Source: an uncultured Bacteroides sp. (lineage in GTDB: Bacteria; Bacteroidota; Bacteroidia; Bacteroidales; Bacteroidaceae). Taken from it: a DNA stretch of 11,957 nt. Of this stretch, positions 1 through 6,028 are shown in pieces. The number at the start of each line of letters is the position of its first letter. Positions within the stretch are counted from its first letter, which is position 1. The stretch spans positions 1 through 11,957 of the forward strand of contig USPQ01000087.1 in assembly GCA_900556625.1 (NCBI GenBank), given 5' to 3'. A program made the position numbers and the translations under genes. The notes beneath the pieces were generated by a model that ran no database searches, was not told the DNA's origin, and saw only the letters and a program-made list of their open reading frames with translations.

Positions 1-25
1 TTATTTTTTCGTTAATAATGTGTCG

Positions 26-33
26 CAAAAATA
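26..33 (-). promoter_or_regulatory. Candidate leftward Bacteroidota -7 box
   Basis: The minus strand reads TATTTTTG here, which fits the Bacteroidota -7 consensus TAnnTTTG. It would drive a gene lying to the left of the window, divergent from the AlbA_2 gene. No matching -33 TTTG is visible at 19-21 nt spacing and the target gene is not in view, so the call rests on the box alone in AT-rich sequence. Confidence 0.3.
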
Positions 34-126
34 CACTGTTTCCCGAAATAAACGCGTAAAAACAATATTTTTTTTGAAATATTCTTTGAAAATAATGCAA
101 AAAAAGGTCTTTTCGCCATTTTTACC

Positions 127-134
127 TACCTTTG
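127..134 (+). promoter_or_regulatory. -7 promoter box almost touching the AlbA_2 gene start
   Basis: TACCTTTG matches the Bacteroidota -7 consensus TAnnTTTG and ends only 5 nt before the ATG at 140. If it is used, transcription would start at or within a few bases of the start codon, giving a leaderless or near-leaderless message. No good TTTG -33 element is seen at the usual 19-21 nt spacing; the nearest TTTG (85-88) is too far upstream. The box also argues against a coding start before 140. Confidence 0.5.
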
Positions 135-139
135 TAGCC

Positions 140-787
140 ATGAAACCGCTTACAGATACCGATTATATACATACTTTGATTGCTGAAGGAGAGCATCAAC
201 AACAGGACTTCAAATTTGAAATTTCCGATGCACGCAAGATAGCCAAAACCTTGTCCGCTTTTGCCAACACCGACGGAGGAAGATTGCTTATTGGCGTGAA
301 AGACAATGGAAAAATAGCAGGCGTACGTTCCGAAGAGGAGAAATATATGATTGAGGCGGCCGCACAACTTTATTGTGTGCCCGAAGTGGAATATACAATG
401 CAAACATACATAGTAGAAAGACGACAGGTATTGGTAGTCACTATCAAAGAGACCCTTCACAAACCGGTGTATGCCAAAGACGAAACTGGAAAACCGCTCG
501 CCTATCTCCGTATCAAGGACGAAAACATATTGGCGACACCTATACATCTCCGCGTGTGGCAACAGAGCGACAATCCCCGTGGCGAACTAATCCGTTACAC
601 TGAACGTGAACAGCTTTTGCTCGATCAACTGGAACACGGTACTCTACTATCACTCAACCGTTATTGTCGTCAGACAGGAATCTCACGCCGTGCCGCCGAA
701 CATCTGCTTGCCAAATTCGTTCGTTATGGTATTGCAGAACCTGTATTCGAAAATCATAAATTCTACTTCCGGATGAAAGGTGAATGA
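140..787 (+). CDS. AlbA_2/Schlafen-type DNA-binding domain protein with C-terminal winged-helix-like region
   Basis: The 215-residue product has an AlbA_2 (Schlafen AlbA_2, older name AAA_4) domain over about residues 10-140. Its hallmarks are visible: an acidic/aromatic segment QDFKFE (22-27), then FANTDGGRLLIGV (41-53) followed by KDNGKIAGV. Residues about 155-205 look like a winged helix (EREQLLLDQL, then RYCRQTGISRRAAEHLLAKF). Such proteins are usually annotated as ATP-binding or HTH transcriptional regulators; DNA binding is inferred from the family and no target can be named. The frame is open from position 20, but the added 40 residues are AT-rich, unlike the family and overlap a promoter box, so I start at the ATG at 140. 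It is a single gene with no partner close by. The protein is shorter than the 400-500-residue relatives that carry a full C-terminal ATPase-like region. Confidence 0.85.
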   Translation: MKPLTDTDYIHTLIAEGEHQQQDFKFEISDARKIAKTLSAFANTDGGRLLIGVKDNGKIAGVRSEEEKYMIEAAAQLYCVPEVEYTMQTYIVERRQVLVVTIKETLHKPVYAKDETGKPLAYLRIKDENILATPIHLRVWQQSDNPRGELIRYTEREQLLLDQLEHGTLLSLNRYCRQTGISRRAAEHLLAKFVRYGIAEPVFENHKFYFRMKGE

Positions 788-917
788 TCGCAATTACATT
801 AGAGACTTTATGCTAAACAATGATGGTACTTTTCGGCTCATCGCAGAAGAAAGTCGGCATTCAGAATCCTGTTTTCAAAAAAGAGACAATGCCGGATATT
901 GAAAAGGACTTGGAATG

Positions 918-949
918 TTGGTGAAACCCAACTGTTTTTTGTACCTTTG
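918..949 (+). promoter_or_regulatory. Promoter for the 210-residue protein gene
   Basis: A TTG at 918-920 and the -7 box TACCTTTG at 942-949 are separated by 21 nt, matching the Bacteroidota two-element promoter (TTTG, 19-21 nt, TAnnTTTG). Transcription would begin near 954-956, leaving a leader of about 85 nt before the ATG at 1040. Confidence 0.6.
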
Positions 950-1007
950 CACACGAAATATCAGCTTGGTTGGTATGCAACAAAGCTATCACACACGTTC
1001 AATTAGT

Positions 1008-1034
1008 AAATTGTAAATAATAAAATTGTAAATA
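1008..1034 (+). repeat. 12-bp direct repeat in the leader of the 210-residue protein gene
   Basis: AAATTGTAAATA occurs at 1008-1019 and again at 1023-1034, 15 nt start to start, ending 5 nt before the ATG at 1040. The first copy overlaps a short inverted repeat, CAATT (1000-1004) and AATTG (1009-1013). The spacing is about one and a half helical turns. It could be an AT-rich leader enhancing translation, a protein-binding site, or chance in AT-rich DNA. Confidence 0.45.
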
Positions 1035-1039
1035 CAACA

Positions 1040-1672
1040 ATGGGCTTATTTGGTTTATTCAAGAAAAAATCCGATGAAACAAAAGTCGGCAATGTAGAAG
1101 ATTTCATTTCTCTGACCCGGGTCTATTTCCAGTCAGTTATCGCCACTAACCTTGGTATCACAAATATCCGCTTCCTGCCGGATGTAGCCAACTTCAAACG
1201 TTTATTCAAGGTACCTACGCAAAATGGCAAGTTAGGATTGGCCGAAAAGTCAGCTTCGCGCAAAATGTTGATGCAGGACTATGGATTGAATGAGAGTTTC
1301 TTTAAAGAAATCGATTCTTCCGTAAAACGCAACTGCCGTACTCAGAATGATATTCAATCTTATCTGTTTATGTATCAAGGATTCTCTAACGACTTGATGA
1401 TGTTGATGGGGAATCTGATGCAATGGAAGTTCCGCATGCCGTCTATCTTTAAGAAAGCACTTTATGGCATGACTCAGAAAACGGTCCACGATGTTTGCAC
1501 AAAGACTGTATGGAAAGCTGATGATGTGCACAAGACTGCAGCGGCTGTACGTCAATACAAGGAACGTCTGGGATACTCGGAACAGTGGATGACGGATTAT
1601 GTGTATAATATTGTCTTATTAGCAAAAAAAGAGCCGAAACGCAAGAATGATGACACGGAAACGAAAAAATAA
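1040..1672 (+). CDS. Protein of unknown function (210 aa)
   Basis: I do not recognise this family with certainty. The product is soluble-looking, with no signal peptide and no membrane segment. It starts with MGLFGLFKKKS, a short hydrophobic/basic N-terminus that could lie against the membrane, and ends with a lysine-rich tail (KKEPKRKNDDTETKK). The middle is predicted mainly helical and has a methionine-rich stretch, NDLMMLMGNLMQW, around residues 117-129. The start at 1040 is the first ATG after a good promoter, and a clear intrinsic terminator follows 44 nt after the stop, so this is probably a single-gene transcript. Codon use looks like that of its neighbours, and a full-length frame with its own promoter and terminator argues for a real, expressed gene. 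No enzymatic motif is visible. Confidence 0.85.
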   Translation: MGLFGLFKKKSDETKVGNVEDFISLTRVYFQSVIATNLGITNIRFLPDVANFKRLFKVPTQNGKLGLAEKSASRKMLMQDYGLNESFFKEIDSSVKRNCRTQNDIQSYLFMYQGFSNDLMMLMGNLMQWKFRMPSIFKKALYGMTQKTVHDVCTKTVWKADDVHKTAAAVRQYKERLGYSEQWMTDYVYNIVLLAKKEPKRKNDDTETKK

Positions 1673-1715
1673 GTTGCTCTAAAATGTTAGAAAATCGTAA
1701 AGATTAGCACGATAG

Positions 1716-1747
1716 AAAAAGCGGAGGTATGAAACTTCCGCTTTTTT
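1716..1747 (+). terminator. Intrinsic terminator after the 210-residue protein gene
   Basis: AGCGGAGGT (1720-1728) pairs with ACTTCCGCT (1734-1742), with one G-U wobble and a 5-nt loop. The stem is flanked by an A-run on the left and a T-run (to 1747) on the right. The A and T runs extend the stem and make it possibly active in both directions. It separates the upstream gene from the KamA-like gene. Confidence 0.85.
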
Positions 1748-1749
1748 CG

Positions 1750-1757
1750 TATCTTTA
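1750..1757 (+). promoter_or_regulatory. Candidate -7 box for the KamA-like gene
   Basis: TATCTTTA matches TAnnTTTG except for the last base and lies 3 nt after the terminator T-run. A start near 1763 would leave a leader of about 20 nt. The -33 position falls inside the terminator hairpin and has no clear TTTG there, so the promoter is weakly supported, but the terminator just upstream makes a promoter here likely. Confidence 0.4.
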
Positions 1758-1783
1758 TATACCATTAAATAGAGAGATTGCTT

Positions 1784-3925
1784 ATGAAACAAAAGAAAAT
1801 GCTTACACTTACTTTTTCACAATTGAAACAAATCTATAATCAAGAAATTCCGGAAGTGGTGGAGATGGCTGATAAAAGCTCTTCTGTTGAGGAGTTTAAG
1901 CTCAAAATGCAACGATTTCTGGAGACTTGCAGAATGGAGAATAAGACTGCGAAAGAGGCTAGGGAGCAAATTCGACTTTTACTCCATTATGATGGACAGA
2001 ATGTCCATGAACTGTCTACGGGACAGGATATGTCAATACAGACAATACGGTTGCTTTATGAATTTCTGACGGGAACATTAGAAAACATGGAGTTACCGAC
2101 AGACTTATTCATAGAACTCTTTCAAATGTTCAAACGATTGAAAGGGGATGTAATACCTTTACCGTCTCCGCAACGTATCAAAAACCGGAATGACCGTTGG
2201 GAAACAGGATTAGATGAAGAGGTACGGGAAGTGCGGGATGAGAATAAGGAGCGGATGTTGCATTTACTGATTCAAAAGATTGAAAACAGAAAGTCGAAAC
2301 CTTCGGCACGTTTTCATTTTGAAGAAGGGATGAGTTATGAAGAGAAATACAGACTGGTGAGCGAATGGTGGAATGACTTTCGCTTTCATTTGGCAATGGC
2401 TGTTAAGAGTCCGGGAGAGTTGAACCGTTTTCTAGGAAATTCACTTTCGTCAGAAACAATGTATTTGCTTCATCGTGCCCGAAAGAAAAGGATGCCGTTT
2501 TTTGCCACTCCTTATTACCTGTCATTACTCAATGTTACGGGATATGGATATAACGATGAAGCGATCCGGAGCTATATTCTTTACTCGCCACGACTGGTAG
2601 AAACTTATGGAAATATCCGCGCATGGGAGAAAGAAGATATTGTAGAGGCGGAAAAACCGAATGCAGCAGGATGGCTATTACCGGATGGACATAATATTCA
2701 TCGACGTTATCCGGAGGTTGCTATTCTTATTCCTGATACGATGGGAAGAGCGTGCGGAGGACTTTGCGCTTCTTGTCAACGGATGTATGATTTTCAGAGC
2801 GAACGGTTGAATTTTGAGTTTGAAACGTTACGACCGAAAGAGTCATGGGAACGCAAATTACGACGCTTGATGACTTATTTTGAAGAAGATACGCAATTGC
2901 GGGATATTCTTATCACCGGAGGAGATGCGCTGATGAGTCAGAATAAGACACTTCAACACATTCTGGATGCAGTATATCGAATGGCCATACGCAAACAGAA
3001 AGCGAACCTTGACCGTCCGGAGGGTGAAAAATATGCAGAACTGCAACGGGTAAGGTTAGGTTCCCGTTTACCAGCCTATTTACCGATGCGCATTAATGAC
3101 GAGTTAGTGGAGATATTGCGGGAATTCAAAGAAAAGGCTTCGGCAGCCGGTGTGAAACAGTTTATTATCCAGACCCATTTCCAGACCCCATTGGAGGTGA
3201 CTCCGGAAGCTAAAGAGGCTATTCGGAAGATACTTTCCGCTGGATGGATCATCACGAACCAATTGGTGTACACAGTGGCAGCTTCGCGACGAGGACATAC
3301 AACACGGCTCCGACAAGTGCTTAATTCATTGGGAGTGATGTGTTACTATACTTTTTCCGTGAAGGGCTTTAATGAAAATTATGCGGTGTTCGCACCCAAC
3401 AGCCGTTCGATGCAGGAACAGCAGGAGGAAAAAATATATGGCAGAATGACACCGGAACAGGCAGAAGAATTATATAAGATATTGGAAACAAAGACGGGAA
3501 CAGAAAAAGATATGAAAGAAAAAGAAGAGGTTGCCAAACAGTTAAGGCGGTTCATGAGAAAACATCACTTACCTTTCCTTGCTACAGATCGCAGTGTACT
3601 GAATTTACCAGCCATCGGCAAAAGTATGACTTTCCAATTAGTGGGACTTACAGAAGAAGGGAAACGCATCCTATGTTTTGAACATGACGGAACGCGCCGC
3701 CACAGTCCGATTATTGACCGGATGGGACAAATTTATATTGTAGAGAACAAATCGTTGGCCGCTTATCTGCGCCAATTGGCTAAAATGGGAGAAGACCCGG
3801 AAGATTATGCTTCGATATGGAACTACACCAAAGGGGAAACCGAAACCCGTTTCAGTCTCTACGAATATCCGGATTTCCCCTTCCATATAACTGACAAAAT
3901 GAGTAATCTGAGTATTGAAGATTAA
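1784..3925 (+). CDS. KamA-family radical SAM protein (lysine 2,3-aminomutase-like), long form
   Basis: The 713-residue product has the radical SAM cluster motif CxxxCxxC at C324, C328 and C331 (sequence CGGLCASC), which would bind a [4Fe-4S] cluster and SAM. ITGGDAL (377-383) matches the SAM-binding GGD element, and QTHFQTP (from 463) matches the THFNHP element of lysine 2,3-aminomutase, so the KamA family call is solid. Classical KamA enzymes have about 420 residues; here some 300 mostly helical residues precede the cysteines and a modified C-terminal part follows. Two family hallmarks seem absent: the glycine-rich VDAPGGGGK-type segment, and the PLP lysine, whose region reads ATDRSVLNLP (600-609). 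PLP use and lysine as substrate are therefore doubtful. The start is the ATG at 1784, 7 nt after AGAGAG (1771-1776); a TTG at 1778 is possible but less likely. The stop overlaps that of the permease on the other strand. Confidence 0.88.
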   Translation: MKQKKMLTLTFSQLKQIYNQEIPEVVEMADKSSSVEEFKLKMQRFLETCRMENKTAKEAREQIRLLLHYDGQNVHELSTGQDMSIQTIRLLYEFLTGTLENMELPTDLFIELFQMFKRLKGDVIPLPSPQRIKNRNDRWETGLDEEVREVRDENKERMLHLLIQKIENRKSKPSARFHFEEGMSYEEKYRLVSEWWNDFRFHLAMAVKSPGELNRFLGNSLSSETMYLLHRARKKRMPFFATPYYLSLLNVTGYGYNDEAIRSYILYSPRLVETYGNIRAWEKEDIVEAEKPNAAGWLLPDGHNIHRRYPEVAILIPDTMGRACGGLCASCQRMYDFQSERLNFEFETLRPKESWERKLRRLMTYFEEDTQLRDILITGGDALMSQNKTLQHILDAVYRMAIRKQKANLDRPEGEKYAELQRVRLGSRLPAYLPMRINDELVEILREFKEKASAAGVKQFIIQTHFQTPLEVTPEAKEAIRKILSAGWIITNQLVYTVAASRRGHTTRLRQVLNSLGVMCYYTFSVKGFNENYAVFAPNSRSMQEQQEEKIYGRMTPEQAEELYKILETKTGTEKDMKEKEEVAKQLRRFMRKHHLPFLATDRSVLNLPAIGKSMTFQLVGLTEEGKRILCFEHDGTRRHSPIIDRMGQIYIVENKSLAAYLRQLAKMGEDPEDYASIWNYTKGETETRFSLYEYPDFPFHITDKMSNLSIED

Positions 3926-5244
3926 TCTTTCTCTTCTTTTACACGTATTACTATATTGGCAATAATTGCAGTCAGGCCTCCGGTAGTGATTCCCGATGAA
4001 AAGATACTTCGAATCGCTTCGGGGGCTTGTTGCAGTACGTCCGGCATTAATTCTACTCCCAAGCCAAGAGAAAGGCTGACCGCTAATACCAACGTTTCTT
4101 TACGACCGATTTCCTGAGAAGAGACAATGCGGATACCTGCGGCGGCTACCGTACCGAACATAAGCAAGGTTGCGCCACCCAGTACTGGATCGGGCATTAA
4201 TGAAAAAACAGCCCCTACAATAGGGAACAAGCCCAAAAGTACAAGCATTGCAGCAATATAATAACCCACATAGCGACTGGCTACTCCAGTCAGTTGAATA
4301 ATACCGTTGTTCTGCGCAAAAATAGAGTTTGGGAAGGAGTTAAAAACTCCGGCAAGGAAAGAGTTGAATCCGTCTGCCATTACTCCACCTGAAACTCGTT
4401 TCAGATAAGAATCACCTTCAATCGGAAGACCGGATATCATAGAATTGGCAGTCACGTCGCCCGTCGCTTCAATAGCCGTAATCAAGTAAACCAGCCCAAT
4501 AGCTATAAAAGAGGAAACATTGAAGTCAATGCCATATTTAAAAGGTTGAGGAATATTGAAACTCATCAGCATTCCTACATTCAGAGAGCTCATATCGACT
4601 TTCCCTAAGACAAAAGCCAAACCATAACCAAGACAAAGCCCAAGAACAATGGAACTCATGCGCAGGTATTTATTTCCGCAACGATTGAAAAATAATACAC
4701 TTAAAAGTACCAGTGCAGCAATAGATAGATTTTCCCAAGTTGCAAAGGTTCCGTTATCCATAGCAGAATATCCACCTCCGCAAGACACGATCCCGACTTT
4801 TATCAGGCTCAATCCGATAAGTAGCACAACAATACCGGATACTAACGGAGTGATGATATTACGCAAGTACTTAAAAGTACGGCTGACAATCATCTCGATG
4901 GGCGCGGCAGCCATACAGGAACCGAAAATTAGAGGTAATCCACCGACAAGCCCTGTGGCAATGATAGGCCCTATAAAAGAGAAACTGGTTCCCTGAATAC
5001 AGAGCAGCCCCGCTCCTATCGTTCCGAAACGGCGACATTGAATGAAAGTTGATACTCCTGAAGCAAAGAGAGACATAGAGACCAGAAAACTCGTCTTCTC
5101 CACATCCAGTTTCAAAGCACTCGCAATGATAAGTGGCGGTGTAATGATGGCAACAAAGATAGCCAACAGATGTTGCAAAGCGGCAAACAGCGCATCTTTA
5201 AAAGGAGGACGGTCTTCAACACCGTAGATTAAATCTGTTTTCAT
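3922..5244 (-). CDS. NCS2-family nucleobase permease (xanthine/uracil type)
   Basis: The 440-residue inner-membrane protein is highly hydrophobic and about the usual length for the nucleobase-ascorbate transporter (NCS2) family. These proteins take up purines or uracil, usually with protons. Family landmarks are visible in order: QH in TM1 (Q24-H25), QGTSF (84-88), the TM8 motif EATGD with E259 and D263, D291 in the next helix, the signature QNNGIIQLT (311-319) followed by GVASRYVG, and PDPVLGGAT (351-359). The pattern of E259, D291 and the QNNG signature resembles the bacterial xanthine/urate branch (XanQ/UacT) more than UraA, so a purine base is the likelier substrate; that is inference. 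The ATG directly follows the stop of the DUF5020 gene (TAAATG) with no Shine-Dalgarno sequence, suggesting translational coupling by reinitiation. The stop overlaps the KamA-like gene's stop on the other strand. Confidence 0.92.
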   Translation of the reverse strand: MKTDLIYGVEDRPPFKDALFAALQHLLAIFVAIITPPLIIASALKLDVEKTSFLVSMSLFASGVSTFIQCRRFGTIGAGLLCIQGTSFSFIGPIIATGLVGGLPLIFGSCMAAAPIEMIVSRTFKYLRNIITPLVSGIVVLLIGLSLIKVGIVSCGGGYSAMDNGTFATWENLSIAALVLLSVLFFNRCGNKYLRMSSIVLGLCLGYGLAFVLGKVDMSSLNVGMLMSFNIPQPFKYGIDFNVSSFIAIGLVYLITAIEATGDVTANSMISGLPIEGDSYLKRVSGGVMADGFNSFLAGVFNSFPNSIFAQNNGIIQLTGVASRYVGYYIAAMLVLLGLFPIVGAVFSLMPDPVLGGATLLMFGTVAAAGIRIVSSQEIGRKETLVLAVSLSLGLGVELMPDVLQQAPEAIRSIFSSGITTGGLTAIIANIVIRVKEEKD

Positions 5245-5952
5245 TTAATTCAATGTCCATTTTAGGGCTAGTGTCGGGATTGCATAAAAGCCATCACGAT
5301 TACCGAAGTTATTACTTAATTCCACTTCCGAGCCTATACTTAAGTTGAAATTCTTATTTACTCCTTTAATACGGTTCAGGTTTACCCAAAACTGTGGTTC
5401 GGTAAGGAAGATCGTTTTCCCATAATCCGTTTCCTCACGCCACCAGTCGGCAAACCCGGAGAAAGTCAGCAAGTTATGGCAAAAATTAATGTACCAAGTA
5501 CCTGTCAATTGGAAATTGTTAGGTGATTTATGCTTCTGAATGTACTTATACATGGCGCTCACAGTGAAACCTTTTGAGAAAGAAGCATTGTTATAAGTAT
5601 AGGTAGCACCGGCCAGATAAGCATTATTGTAAGAAAATCCTTTTGCCAAACCACCGTTATATTCGAGATGTGCGGAAAAAGGAGCTTTCCAGAATTTCAA
5701 CTCACGGGCAATCTCCCAATAAGCGGAAGCTACCCCATCGGAAGTATAATCCATATCAACAAAGAAATAGGTACTTCCCCAAGCATCGGAATGGAATTTC
5801 TCTACAGTAGAAGTCAGCAAAGGACGACCTTTTAAATCTTTATCATACAGGGAACGTCCGAAATCATAATGCAACTGTATGTTTTGAGCCCGCAATCCCG
5901 ACACGGGCCAAAGCAACATACAAAGAAAAAAAGCAGCAATAATCTGTTTCAT
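5245..5952 (-). CDS. DUF5020-family outer-membrane barrel, Tsx-like
   Basis: The 235-residue product starts with a Sec signal peptide (MKQIIAAFFLCMLLWPVSG), with cleavage expected near LRA/QN at residues 22-23. The mature part begins NIQLHYDFG, has GSTYFFVDMDY (59-69), and consists of alternating aromatic/polar strands ending in ALKWTLN, as expected of a small outer-membrane beta-barrel. This is the DUF5020 family of Bacteroidota. The layout and the GSxxFFxxxDY segment recall Tsx, the nucleoside channel of enteric bacteria; that resemblance is by eye and should be treated as inference. The gene ends directly against the start of the NCS2 permease gene, which supports a shared job: the barrel would pass nucleosides or bases across the outer membrane and the permease across the inner membrane. 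A candidate -7 box lies about 27 nt upstream. Confidence 0.85.
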   Translation of the reverse strand: MKQIIAAFFLCMLLWPVSGLRAQNIQLHYDFGRSLYDKDLKGRPLLTSTVEKFHSDAWGSTYFFVDMDYTSDGVASAYWEIARELKFWKAPFSAHLEYNGGLAKGFSYNNAYLAGATYTYNNASFSKGFTVSAMYKYIQKHKSPNNFQLTGTWYINFCHNLLTFSGFADWWREETDYGKTIFLTEPQFWVNLNRIKGVNKNFNLSIGSEVELSNNFGNRDGFYAIPTLALKWTLN

Positions 5953-5979
5953 GAATAAATGTGTTTTTTAATGAAAGCG

Positions 5980-5987
5980 CAAAATTA
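5980..5987 (-). promoter_or_regulatory. Candidate promoter of the DUF5020-permease pair
   Basis: The minus strand reads TAATTTTG, a full match to TAnnTTTG. A TGTG lies 20 nt further upstream (6011-6008), one base off the -33 TTTG. Transcription would begin near 5975, about 23 nt before the ATG at 5952. No terminator hairpin is visible in the 76 nt after susD, so this would be an internal promoter and read-through from susCD is also possible. Confidence 0.5.
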
Positions 5988-6028
5988 GTTAAACCTGCAC
6001 ATATACACACATTACTTACACAGATTTT

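Larger units (their letters stand above)
788..1039. other. Intergenic region with no convincing gene
   Basis: The 252 bp between the AlbA_2 gene and the 210-residue protein hold a promoter in the right half (918-949) and a short repeat before the next gene. Two overlapping tiny frames occur, 810-902 (30 codons) and 820-924 (34 codons). Neither has an upstream Shine-Dalgarno-like sequence or a recognisable product. The base composition here is less AT-rich than a typical spacer, so the left half could be a decayed gene remnant, but nothing in the sequence identifies it. Confidence 0.5.

Noticed and set aside
20..139. N-terminal extension of the AlbA_2 gene to an ATG at 20
   Set aside because: The added 40 residues are biased toward Lys, Phe and Ser from AT-rich spacer DNA and do not look like the family's start. 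They also overlap a -7 promoter box directly before the ATG at 140.
122..562. 146-codon minus-strand frame opposite the AlbA_2 gene
   Set aside because: It is a shadow of a strong coding frame with clear domain motifs, and its product has a Cys/Phe/Tyr-rich composition typical of antisense frames.
1778..1783. TTG start of the KamA-like gene
   Set aside because: An in-frame ATG lies only 6 nt later at 1784 with AGAGAG at a suitable distance, so TTG is unlikely to be used.
1784..3925. Naming the gene kamA as a lysine 2,3-aminomutase
   Set aside because: The PLP lysine and the substrate-binding segments of the classical enzyme do not appear to be conserved, so the specific function is not supported.
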